A stretch of 64,000 nucleotides of DNA from Coffea arabica. Taxonomy: Eukaryota; Streptophyta; Magnoliopsida; Gentianales; Rubiaceae. The DNA lies in the NCBI RefSeq assembly GCF_036785885.1, contig NC_092324.1:31609001-31673000 (forward strand). Direction: 5' to 3'. Under the pieces are notes generated by a model. That model had not been told where the DNA came from. It saw nothing but the letters and a program-made list of their open reading frames with translations, and ran no database searches. Positions 47,463 to 59,345 of the stretch are shown one piece after another. The first letter of the stretch is position 1. Every line of letters begins with the position of its first letter. A program made the position numbers and the translations under genes.

Positions 47463-47561
47463 TTAAACTATGAAAGCCGCATGTGTTTAGGGCATGATTG
47501 TGTTTTCGCCCCTCCCCGCCGCCCTGCCGCTCGGCTAAAAATCAAGGTTGAGTATATATAC
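47463..47561. other. Short spacer with GC-rich patch
   Basis: A CCCCTCCCCGCCGCCC patch is mirrored in character by a G-rich patch at 48725-48745. This hints at an older element around the hAT insertion, but ends could not be defined. Confidence 0.35.
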
Positions 47562-48433
47562 TAGGGCTGTAAATAGGGTTGGGCCAACCCGAACTCGACT
47601 CGTTTAGCCCGACAGAAAGCTCGATGAGCCGATCTTTTAGTGAGTCGGCCTGAGGTTGAGCCTAAACATTAGGCTCGAAATAAATATGAGCCAAGCTTGG
47701 GTCTCATTAGGTTCAAACTCGATATAGGCCCGTCCCTTTAATTATATATGTATATATAATATTTATAGTTTGATATTATGTATAATTATATATCCAAATA
47801 TATTATTACTAAATACTAAATATATATAAATTACAAAATATAAAATACATCAGAAAACTCTTCGATGAGCTTTTTTGAGAGCCAATATTAGTAATGCATA
47901 ACTAAATCTCTAACTTTTCTTATTGGTTGAGTAAATTTTTGTGTTGGCATAATATTGGTTGATTTATTTTTGGTCTAGAACCACAAATCATCAAGCATGT
48001 TTGAATTCAAATCACAGGTTATAAAAAAGGTTTCAACTTTTAAGATGTATTGGCTTATGATCATATGTTTTATTACTATTTTTCATGCATTTTGAACGAA
48101 TTAAATATAAATATTGTTGAAAAATTTTTGGTTTATATATTTTTAAGAACTATTATTTATTCATGTTTAGTTTTAATATTATAGTCTTGTAAATGTTAAA
48201 TTAGTTTTACAACTTAATAGTTATAGTAATTATATTAAGAAAATTAAGGAGTAATATGTGAGCTTGGGTTAAACCCGAATAAGGCTCACAACCCAAATAT
48301 TATGTGAGTTGAGTATGAGTTTCACATTTATTAGCTTGAAACTCGTAACCCGAATCCCGAAAATATTACAAATTAAATGAGCTGATCTTGAGCATATGCC
48401 GGTCCAGCTCATTAGGCCCGATTGATAGGCCTA
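47562..48433. mobile_element. Non-autonomous hAT element (872 bp)
   Basis: It starts TAGGGCTGTAAATAGGG and ends, in inverted orientation, TAGGCCTATCAATCGGG (13 of 17 match). An exact 8-bp target duplication, ATATATAC, is at 47554-47561 and 48434-48441. There is no transposase frame. Confidence 0.85.
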
Positions 48434-48441
48434 ATATATAC

Positions 48442-50866
48442 CCTCGCTCCATCTTCTGCCCCGTCACCCACTGTAACATATTTAATATTTTTAGTTATAC
48501 TAATAATTATATATTTATATTAATACAAATTATTGATTAGTTATACTAATACATTGATATTAAATTAATAATTACACTTTTTACTAATTATACTTTTATA
48601 CTAAATTACTAATTTCAAATTTTTATTAATTATATATATTTTTACTAATTATAAGCCTTTTTAGCCACGGGCATCCACGGGGAAGCGAAGAAGGCCTGGG
48701 GCAGCCTGGCGGAAGCGGGCGATGGGGATGGGGTAGGGGGGGGGGATGTTTGGGCAACCCCCGGCGTTGCTATTCCCAAGAAAATCATACCCACATATTT
48801 GACCATTTGCTACGAGGGACAATTTGTATGTTTTCTAGTCACATGGGGCAGTATGCGACTTAACCAACATTATAAGAAGACAACTTGCAGTTAATCCCAA
48901 AATGCAAGGACTAGTTTCCCTCTCAAGTCCCTCTAGCAAACTCAAAATCAATTCGGATAAATACTCTTTTTACCTTTTTCCCAACCCCCAACCTTCACTT
49001 GCTTTCATCTCCACCTAGGACAAGTTTCACTGTAAATTCTTGTGTAACAATCTTCCTGGCATCTATTCAAATCTAAAATAAGGGACCTCGTAATGAAAAT
49101 ACTTGAAGTTCTAGTGTTGAAATCTCGTAAAGTTTATTGTCGCCCTCATTTTGTGGCAAAAATTATCTTTGCTGGTTCAGCTTCAGCTTCAGCTTCAAGG
49201 TTTCATGTATTAAAAAGCACATGCATTCAATTTGGGATGAATGCAGGTAAATCCCAGTAGATAAGCTTGTCCAAGGTCAATCAGATGTTTCTTCCCCAAA
49301 TTGGCTAATCGGAAATATTTAATTTGCAATCTATACTCGAGTAATTGTTAACTTGGCTAGTACAGATGCACACTTGAAGTGCGGTAAAATATCTTGCAAG
49401 AAAATAAAAAAAAAAGAAGAAAGATTTGAGATATCCTTAAGGTTCTATTTACCACCCACTACATTGAAAGATTTGAAAATCACGAAAAAGAAGAAAGATT
49501 TGAGATTTGCTAAAGGGATTAGGCAATTTACTTCTTGGATACAATAAGAGGAAAGAAAGTTGGTAACAAATGCCAAGTTTCTCTTAACTAAGAAAAGATC
49601 AAAGTTCCCGTCAAATTGATTTATTTGAAGTTGTTATTTTTTAGTGAAAGATACAACTCAATGGTCACAAAATTTTCAGCGACTTGCTCTTATGCCTTTG
49701 ACATCAAGAGGCACCATTTTAACTCTTTTAATAGATTAAAGAAGCCAAACCATTTTAGAAAATTTTTGGCTCCCAGAAAGGATCCAGGGTGGATCCACTT
49801 CTACGGTCGTGGATCCAATCACTGATTTACTATGCTTACTGATCCTCGCACAATCCGCAAATTAAACGAATTTGTTCTTACTTAGAAATGGATACTCTTT
49901 GCGGATTCTGATCACTGAGCAGCTAGCTCTCTGAACTCAATCCGTAGCAAGAATCCAACTCACCAAGCTAAATCCAGCGACTGACGGACCCGCCAGGATT
50001 TGCTCGCGGATCTCGTGTCTAGCTTCGTCCAAAATTTTCAAGTTTCTTTGTTCTAACATGCCACATTCCTATTTCATTTCACGAACTATTCAAACAGTAA
50101 CAAGTCTCGTTCTTGCTTTAGTGTACTACTTGGAGGATTCACATTTCAAATGGTGTAACTAAAACACTAGTGGTCAAATGCTCTTTTTACCAAGTAACCG
50201 CATCAAAAGCTCCACGCAAATGGTTGATCTCAAAACTACTGACAACCATATTTTCTTAGTGTTATGGAGATCACAAAATATCATGCATTTTCTCCCAGTT
50301 GCAGCTAAGAAGCCAAATGGGAAAAGCAGAAGAGGAACAGAAGAAGAAGAAGACTAGTACCAGAATCACTTGCATTTTTAACTTTAAAAGTTATAAACAT
50401 ATATGAAATTTCCCCAATTGTTACTTTGTGTTGTTTGAGATTTTGCATATTTGTGAAAATGTCAAAGGAAATAATGGCGATGATATCTAAAGTATTAGGA
50501 TAAAGAGACAGAATAGAGATAAAATTAGGAAAAGTGGAGATAAACAATAGTCTGAAACTTTCAACATTGCGAAAAGTGGTGATTAGCAGTAGTCTGTAGC
50601 ATTCCTATCTTCCGAAGACAGACAACAATTAGAGTGTAGCACATAAAGGACAGTAAAACTGGGGAAACCACAAGAGAAAAATTACTTAAATTAGCATGTT
50701 GGAACTAATATAGGGAATGAAATCAGTAGATTACTAGTTGAGTGCATGCACAACAGATGTGCCAAAGTCGTAGCAAGTCAATCATCTTAATTAACAAGCC
50801 CAAATTTCTGACAGGGACACAAAAATGATATTCGCTTCAATAATTCCTCAAATCAATCGAATTGAT
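48442..50866. other. Intergenic DNA, no gene recognised
   Basis: AT-rich at 48480-48650, G-rich at 48660-48760, then mixed sequence. Short frames such as 49353-49547 and 49616-49825 have no recognisable domain. A small CTTCAG triplet run is near 49180. Confidence 0.55.
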
Positions 50867-52056
50867 TTAATGGCCAAAATCCTCAGGATTTCCTTCAGAG
50901 TTTCCCTCAAACCTCTTTATACTCAAGTGTTTCAGCTCCACATCTTTTGTGTGCATATCTACGGCAAGGTCAGCCAGTATCCTCCCAATAACTGGTGCCA
51001 TCTTAAAACCATGTCCTGAAAATCCTCCACCAACCACTACATCCTTCCCAAATTCTCCAACCAAGAAATCAATTACAAAATCCTCATCTGGTGTCATGGA
51101 ATACATGCAAGATTGTCTCAACACAGGCCCACTCGAGTCAATGAAATCTCCAAATTTGCTTTGGATCCATTCTTTCAACGCATTTAGTGCAGCAGGCGAT
51201 GCAGCCCATGTTCTCTTTCTGGCTTGCAGGGGTGGCCACCGTGCACTGCTATTTTGATCAGCCCTGGGAACTCCAGAGATGGAGTGCCATAGATGCAAGG
51301 CTCATCATAGCTTGCAAACGTCGGAAAACTGCTATCAATCATGAACTCAGCTTCATGCCCTTCTTTGATTTTCCAGTAGTATACAGTTGTTTCCAGGGGT
51401 TGTATAGGCAGAGTTAGACTTGTAACTTTCTTAACCAATCTTTTCATCCAGGCCCCAGCTGTGACTTCACATATTTTCCCCCAAAATCTTTGATCATTTC
51501 TGGTGCAGACCAAAATGGCATCTTTTGAATCATCTTTCTTCATATCTACCACTTCCATGTTGTCTCTAAGGCTTGCACCATTCTTGATTGCAAGTGTTTG
51601 AAACATGGAAACTGCCTTGGTGGGCTTAATAACGCCACCATGCTTAGTCATCCCACCAATCCAATCCTCAGTTAACTGAAACTCTTGATTATGGTCGAGA
51701 ACTTAGAATAGAATCTTGTTTTTCTGGCAGCTGGATATAGAGGCCTGGAGGAACTTGTTGTCTGATGAACCCAAGTCAATTTGGGAAGCCTTGAAGTATA
51801 CCTTGTAACCAGCTTCTGCTTCAACTTCTTCCCACAGTTTCTCTGACTCCAAAACCATTTTGGGGTAGTATTCTTCAGGCTAAATTGCACGAGTGGTCCT
51901 TGATTCGCCGTGGGAGCAACCACGGTGGGGCAAGAAATCGAATTGCTCAAGAAGGAGCGTCTTCTTACCGCTTTTAGCAAGTTGCGAAGCTGTAGAACTG
52001 CCCATAATGCTTGCTCAAACCACTATTACATCAGAAATTTCACTACAATTTTCCAT
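50867..52056 (-). pseudogene. Sarcosine oxidase-like pseudogene (peroxisomal FAD amine oxidase family)
   Basis: An intronless frame of about 397 codons spans the whole family length. Landmarks in order: an N-terminal Rossmann stretch (SDVIVV, then [15 protein letters not shown]), [59 protein letters not shown] and GGGFSGHGFKMAPVIGRILA. The lesions are TGA at 52015-52017 inside the FAD-binding glycine motif, together with a Gly-to-Ser change beside it; TAG at 51880-51882; TAA at 51703-51705; and a frameshift near 51215-51230. The family oxidises sarcosine, N-methyl amino acids or pipecolate in peroxisomes; this copy cannot. The normal length and good conservation suggest recent loss. A functional paralogue may exist elsewhere. 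Confidence 0.9.
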
Positions 52057-52365
52057 CCCTTTAACTTTTGTGATTTTCCAGAGATTAATGGAGGTGAGAA
52101 AGCTACTTGATTAGGCTTCTCTTTCTCTTTCTTGATGCTCTTATGCCAAAAATATGGTGGACAAATTGAGGAGGAATGCTTTAAGAAGATGAGTTAGGTT
52201 CGTATTTATAGCATTTAGGCAGAAATTAGCATACTTGTCCTTTTTTAATAGTTGAAAAGATTGCGCTCTTTATTTTTTTGTTTGAAACCACCCTTTTTAT
52301 TTAATAAATGAAATATTGGGGTGCCTTTTCTACGAAGTTTCCTTTTAATGGTCTTCTCTACAAAA
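52057..52365. other. Former upstream region of the pseudogene
   Basis: AT-rich, nothing firm. On the minus strand TATAAATAC near 52206-52214 could be the old TATA box, about 150 bp before the former start codon. Confidence 0.4.
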
Positions 52366-53100
52366 GGGTAAAATACAAAAAGACCCCTTGTGGTTTAGCA
52401 TATGTGCACTTTTGCTTCTGTGGTTTAAAAACATACAATTGAGCACCTCGTGGTTATAACTAAGGTAAAACCGTTAGATTTCCATTGAATTTTACATTTG
52501 AACTTCAATAGTTAAAATTTTCAAATAAAATTGTTTTGAAATTGCCAAATTACCCTTCAATCTAAGGTTCACATACTGTTCTAAATAAAATTTGAGGAAA
52601 AATTGATCATTTAGAAAATATTGAGGTAAAAATGAAATTTAGAACAAAGCTTATATTTGCATTGTTTTCAATTTTATGTTGAACTGCTATCACAATGATT
52701 AAAACAAATCTTATTTGTTCCATCTCATAAAAGTGGGCAAGAACAAATTACAATGGCAAGAACAAATAAAAAAGATCAAATATAAGTTCTTTTTTATCAT
52801 GGTGGTAGCAATGTGACAGATAAACATTGAATATGAAATAGACATAAACTTTTTTTTTAAGATTTTCATTTTTACCTCAATTTTTCTAAAAAAAAAAGTT
52901 TGTCCTCAAATTTTATTTAAAGCATTACATTAACCTTAGATACAAGGGATTTTGTAATTTCATAATAATTATATTTAAAATTTTTGACTATTCAAGTCCA
53001 ACCGTTAAATCTAACAAAAATTTTTTAACAATTTCATCTTATTTACAGCCACAAGAGGCTAGTCTAACATTCTCAATTATTAAACCACTATTTGAGAGAA
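52366..53100. mobile_element. Foldback/MITE-like element (about 0.73 kb)
   Basis: It starts GGGTAAAATACAAAAAGACC. The two halves are inverted copies of about 330 bp with perhaps 70-75% identity. Shared words, one half reversed, include ATCTAAGGTT, AAATAAAATTTGAGGA and TTGAGGTAAAAATGAAA. The right end is less complete than the left. No coding frame. Confidence 0.6.
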
Positions 53101-53263
53101 TGTCTTCAGAGCTTTGGATAATATTAATAATTGAGGACGAATTACCCTCCAAAATGTAGCTAGGGATGTTTAGTAGTTTTGCCGGTGGGACCGCTTGCAC
53201 CTAACAAGAAAAATACTTATTTTCCACTCTTCCTTCAACTTTCGTTTGACCAAAAATGAACCA

Positions 53264-54876
53264 TGATAAGGTGCATTTTAGTAAGATATTTTGCTAATAT
53301 TGCATAATTGTTTTGACTAAATATTGCACTATTTGGGGGATTCTACTCATGTTTTTTGTTTGGTGTTAATTGCAGGAAATGGTGAAGAAAAGGTGCTGAA
53401 AATAAACATTTCTGAAGACTTCTTGACAGTTAGGCGTGCCCACGCCTAACTCCAACCTTCAAGTCCGGAATTCTCGAGATTATTTGCACGAGGGAAGTTT
53501 CCTAAAATGAGTGAAGTAGCTGGCTACAAATTGGGAAATTAGTGGGGTCACTCCAAAAGAAATCAAAAGTTGAAGAAGTTGAATTGTAATAGGATTGTTA
53601 TTTAGAAAGTAATTGGTATTTGGATACCAACTAATTAGGAGAAAAAGTAGTAAAAGAGAGAGATTTTAGACACCGTTTCTTTTGGAGGCTAAAAACGCAG
53701 AGGAGTATTTCTGTACGTTATTCTTGTCTTTGACTTTGGATGCTTCTTGGCAAAATTTGGAGAAAACCAACAAAAAGCCACAATTGTTGACTTGTTCTTT
53801 TTCTTCTTTTTGACCGAATTGGAGAGACATCAGACTCTCTTTATGCTTTTGCTAGAAACAATAGAAGGCAACGATACTCCTTGCTCTTTCTTTCTCTGTT
53901 GACCGATTTTGGGGAGACAAAAACTGACGGCTTTTTTCAATTGTTTCACATGGTTTGTTCTCCACTAATGAAGAACTAACTTCTTATTTCTAATCAAGGG
54001 AACAACTGAAGATTTGGTTCAACAATAACAGTGAGATTTAAATTATTTTAACTGTTTCCTTTATTTATTGGTATTTGTATGTTTTTTGCTTTTAATTGTT
54101 ATAACTATTGTGTATGATTGAAAAGCCGCAATATTTAATTATTCACATAGTTTATTTGCTATTTGGGGGTAGTTAAATCAGTAATTGTTCGATTACTTCC
54201 GTCCCGGTAACAACTGGTATAATTGGATTTATGTCAGGAAAACATACGATCTAATTTAAACAAACCCTCGTAGTGTGTTTATTAGTTAGGATTGGGTTTT
54301 TCTAATTCTTAATGCAATCCAGAAATTAAATCCTATGGTCGTATCTAGGGTTATTTCTTCGTTAGAGAAATAGTTAACGGTCGTACCTTAACTATCGAAA
54401 AAGTAAGGAAAGGTTGGTTGTTTATCGCGTGTATGACAACTATAACCAATCTATTAATAAATGTTGGAATTATATTTGAATCGATGATCAGTTGCATGAA
54501 CCATTTCTGAAGTGTATCCTTGGCTAGAGTTTTTTCCAATTATTTCTCTCAATTAATTATTCTTCGTAGTTAATTTATTTAGTTAGCAATTTAGTAACAT
54601 TTGATTCTCACGCCTCTGGTTTGTCTTGGCTTAAAAAGAAACAAACTCTTCCCCAGTCCCTGAGGAGACGACCCTACTTGCCACTGTCTGCTAGTTAGTA
54701 ATTTTGTCAATTAGTCAATTCTGATATATCAGATTAAGCACACTTTTCGGAGCCAGGGTGAATCAAGTGACCCATTACACATCTAGAGTCCCTACTCCAG
54801 TACCTGAAATTGATTATTGGCTGCTTTTGGTGGTAGTTAGGTTATTATTATTATTGCACAGGCTCGGCACCTATCA
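53264..54876 (+). repeat. 5' LTR of the second Athila-like element (1,613 bp)
   Basis: It starts TGATAAGGTGCATTTTAG and ends CGGCACCTATCA. It carries the palindrome at 53430-53449 and shares text with the LTR at 9759-11048. Confidence 0.8.
53430..53449. other. Palindrome TTAGGCGTG-CC-CACGCCTAA in the LTR
   Basis: Perfect 9-bp arms with a 2-bp centre. The same arms define the 75-bp-period units in the 3' region. Confidence 0.85.
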
Positions 54877-54881
54877 ATTTT

Positions 54882-54900
54882 TGGAGCCGTTGCCAGGAAC
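54882..54900 (+). other. Primer-binding site, tRNA-Asp type
   Basis: TGGAGCCGTTGCCAGGAAC lies 5 bp after the LTR end, with the same spacing as in the first Athila-like copy. Confidence 0.75.
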
Positions 54901-55853
54901 TGGTGCTTGAATTATTTGTTTTTTTTTAGTTCATTTTATTCTTGGTATTTTTGCTAGTTTATGCCTCGTTCTTCTCGCACAGGTGAATTGATATACGATC
55001 CTGAGGTTGAGAAAGCAGCGCGTAGGCGAAGACAAGAGACCAAGAAACGCAAAGAGGGACAGCCCTCTACTGTATACACTTCCGAAGAAGCTGAAGTTAG
55101 CATGACCAATAACCAAACACTAAGGGAGTTGGCTGCTCCGGAGTTGACCTACCAGCCTTTGTGCATTACATTCCTAACTCTTGCGGAAAACACTTTTTTC
55201 GAGCTAAAATCAGGGTTAATTCACCTCTTATCCTCATTCCATGGTCTCTCTGGTGAATAACTCCATAAACACATCTAAGAGTTTGAAGTGGTATATTCTA
55301 GCATAAAACCTCCTGGAATTACTGAAGAGCAAATTAAACTTAGAGTCTTCCCTTTCACTCTCAAGGATGCAGCGAAAGATTGGTTATACTACCTACCCGC
55401 AGGTAGTATCATAACATGGGCCCAGTTGAAAAAGAAATTTTTAAAAAAATTCTTCCTTGCATCTCGGGCTGCAAGTCTGAGGAAAGAAATATGCATCAAG
55501 CAGTACCCCGAGGAATCTTTGTATGACTATTGGAAAAGGTTCAATAAATTGTGCACTAAATGCCCTCAGTATCAAATTAATGAACAGCTATTGATCCAAT
55601 ACTTCTGCAAACATCTGACAGAAGTATTATTGACACTGCGAGTGGAGGAACACTGGCAAATAAGACACTGAGAGAAGCATGGGAGTTTATTGAAGTAATG
55701 GCAGAAAATTATCAACAATTTGGCTTCCGTGAAAGTAATCCTCTACCACTACCTACCCGCAGGGTCAACGAGGTAGAGACGTCATCCATTCAGCAGCAAC
55801 TGTTGGAGTTGATGTCTTTTGTTTGACAATTAGTCATGGAAAATGCGTAGCAA

Positions 55854-56441
55854 GCGAAGGTCTGTGGAGTTTGTACAAGTATGGACCATCCCATGGATGC
55901 ATGTTCCATTTTGCAAGAAAATGGAATTGAACAAGTAAATATGGCTAGAGGCGTACCCATGCCCCGTGACAGTATGACCCGTACTCCAACACGTATAATC
56001 CTGGTTAGAAAGACCATTCCAACTTTAGCTATGAGAACAAGTCGCAGAATTCATTTGTGAATCGTCCTCCAGGATTCAACAACCATGGCAAGCAAAGTCC
56101 CAGCCTTCGTCTGCAGATTCAGGAAATTCTTTGGAAATGCGCAATGAGCGAAGGTCTGTGGAATTTGTACAAGTATGGATCATCCCACATATGCATGTCC
56201 TATTTTGCAAGAAAATGGAGTTGAACAAGTAAATATGGCTGGAGGCGTGCCCACGTTCCATAGGCAGTATGAGCCGTACTCCAACACGTACAATCCTGGT
56301 TAGAGAGACCATTTCAACTTCAGTTATGGGAACAGGCCGCAAAATTCATTTGTGAATCGTCCTCCAGGATTTCAACAACTATGGCAAGCAAAACCTCAGC
56401 TTTCGTCTGCAGATTCAGGAGACTCTTTGACAGACATTGTC
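55854..56441 (+). repeat. 294-bp tandem duplication containing the gag zinc knuckle
   Basis: GCGAAGGTCTGTGGA starts at 55854 and 56148. Both copies run through the CCHC motif to GCAGATTCAGGA. The offset is a multiple of three. Confidence 0.9.
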
Positions 56442-58480
56442 AAGAATCTGGCCACAAGTACTGCTAAATTTCAAAAGGAAACTAGAGCGGGCCCGTCGGA
56501 AGCTAGATCGGGCATGAAAAATTTGGAGACTCAAATAAGTCACATTACAATTGCAATTAATAGCCTGGAGTCTCACGTTTTTTAAAAATTGCCATCGCAA
56601 CCCGAGGCAAATCCCAAGAATGTAAGTGTCATGACACTGAGAAGTGGCAAGGAAGTGGAGCGGTCTAAGTTAACAAATCCAAAAAGCAAAAGCGAGAAAG
56701 AGATAGAAAAGGAGATTGAAGAAGAAAGACGCATTTGCGAAGACCCTAAGGTAACATTTATTCCTTCAACTCCTATTAAATCTAACTTACCTCATTTTCT
56801 TTGTAGGTTGAAAACGACAAAGAAGGCAGAGAAGGAAAAAGAGATTCTGGACGTATTCCGGAAAGTGGAGATCAACGTCCACTTGTTGGATGCAATTAAA
56901 CAGATACCAAAATACATAAAATTTTTGAAAGATTTGTGCACCCACAAAAGGAAATTAAGAGGTGATGAAAGAGTGGAGGTGAGAGAAAATGTGCCAGCTA
57001 TACTTCAAAGAAAACTTCCACCAAAGTGTGGAGAGTCAGGTATGTTCACGATTCTATGTAAAATAGGAGATAGTCTAATTAGAAAAGTAATGTTGGATTT
57101 AGGGGCGTCGATTAACGTGATGCCTAAAACCATTTATGTTTCGTTAAATCTTGGGCCATTAAAAGGAACAGTCATCATAATCCAACTAGCAGATCGTACC
57201 AATGCTTATCCAGAGGGGTTAATTGAAGATGTTTTGGTGCAAGTAAATGAGTTAGCATTCCCAACAGATTTTTATGTCCTAGACATAGGAGATGAAAAGT
57301 TATTAAATCTGTCACCTATTTTGTTAGGTAGACCATTTTTAAGCACTACTAGGACAAAAATAGATGTGAATGAGGGTACTTTGTCAATGGAATTTGATAG
57401 AGAAATTATAAATTTTAATATTTTTGATGCGATGAAATACCTGGAGGAATTTAACTCAGTTTTTGCTTTGAGTGTTATTGAACCCCTTGTACAGGAAACT
57501 TTTGAATTGAATGGAGAGGATGCACTAGGAGTGATTTTGGCGAAACACCTTGAGTTGGGAGTAACTCTTAGTGTGGAAATAAGTGATGAGTTGTATCGTG
57601 CGGTTGAAGCACTGTACCCACTTCCATCCATTTCTTCAAGGTATGAGTTTACTTCTCTCTTTGTACCAGAAATTCAGAAAAAGTTGTTGTCGTCTGTTGT
57701 GCAGGCACCAGAGTTAGAGCTCACGCCTCATCCGAAACATTTGAAGTATGCATTTCTCGGAGACAAGGAAACATTGCCGGTGATCATTTATGCACACCTA
57801 TCGTCGAGTCAAGAAGACAACCTGGTTCGACTTCTTCGAGATCATAAGGAGGCGATTGGGTGGAGTATAGCAACCATCAAGGGAATCATTCCATCCTTAT
57901 GCATGCACCGAATATGGCTTGAAGATGATGCGATACCGGTAAGACAGGCGCAACGAAAATTGAACCCGCTGATGATGGAAGTAGTTAAAAAGGAATACTT
58001 AAATTTCTGGAGGTGTGAATTATCTTCGCCATCTCAGATAACCCGTGGGTAAGCCCAGTTCAAGTAGTCCCGAAAAAGGCGGGAGTAACTGTAGAAGAGA
58101 ACCAGGATGGTAAGATGGTCCCGGTCAGGAAACCCACAGGACGGTGCTAGTGCATCGACTACTAGAGATTAAATGCCGTGACAAAAAAGGACCACTTCCC
58201 TCTTCCTTTTATTGACCAAATGATAGAGAGGTTGGCTGGTCGTGTTTATTACTGTTTCTTGGATGATTTTTCAAGGTACTTCCAAATCGCGATAGTACTG
58301 GAGGACCAGGAGAAAACCACATTCACCTGCCCATTTGGTACTTTCGCCTACTGTAGGATGCCTTTCGACTTCTACAATACTCTAACGACTTTCCAAAGGT
58401 ACATGATAAGTATCTTCTCCGAGTATATAGAATAGATTATTGAGATATTCATGGATGACTGTAGTATATATAGGGACAAT

Positions 58481-59345
58481 TAGACATGGCCACGGTTCCA
58501 GAACTGTCGGTTTTGGTTCTTCAAAGAGATAGATCCAAAATCACATAGTTCTGATTTTGATTCCTTATGGTTCTGGTTCTGGTTTACGGTTCCGTATGGT
58601 TGTATACAATTTTATTTAATTTCTTATCCTTACCAATTTTAATACGAATATAACAATATATTTAAAATTTCAAATGATATGTAAAAACATAAATACAAAA
58701 TAAAGATCATATTTTAATTTTATTATTACTCTACAAAGTAAGAAGTAATAAATAGATAATATCAATTTTATGAAAAGTACATTACATTGTAAAATTAAAA
58801 AATACATTACACTATCAAATGGTTATCATGTGTTGACATTCTTCAGTTGGACAATCATCAATGTTGAAGATTCCATTTGAAGAAATATTGCAAAAAATTT
58901 TTTTTTGCTTGCTTGATTTTGAAGATGAGCTATTACCATCAAAACTTGTCATTTGATAGCAAATAAGCAAAAAAAAAAAAATTGTAAGTAATAATTTAAT
59001 ACTTACAAATTATAATGATAGATATTAGATGAATAGAAAGAATTAAATAATTAATAAAATATTTAGAAAGTCCATAAAATTTAAACTTTTTTAAAACCTA
59101 TTAAACACAATAAATTTTTTTGAATTAGCTCACTACTTATATTAATTGTTTTTAATTATTTTTAACGGTTCTGGAACCGACGGTTCTGGTTCTGGTTCTA
59201 TTTTTTAGAGAACCATAATCGGAACTTTTATCTAAGGTTCTACCACAGTTCTGGTTCCATGATTTTGGTTCCAGTTTTGGTCCGGTTCCAAATGATCCGG
59301 TTCCGGTCCGATTTTCGGTTTCAAATGGAACCATGGCCATGCCTA
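58481..59345. mobile_element. Non-autonomous hAT element in the reverse transcriptase (865 bp)
   Basis: Terminal inverted repeats TAGACATGGCCACGGTTCC and TAGGCATGGCCATGGTTCC match at 17 of 19. The flanks GGGACAAT (58473-58480) and GGGACAGT (59346-59353) are an 8-bp duplication with one mismatch. The subterminal parts are rich in GGTTCTGGTTC-type words and the middle is AT-rich. No transposase. Confidence 0.9.

Noticed and set aside
50949..51257. Plus-strand ORF of 102 codons
   Set aside because: It is the antisense shadow of the sarcosine-oxidase-like pseudogene, whose minus-strand frame matches the family strongly.
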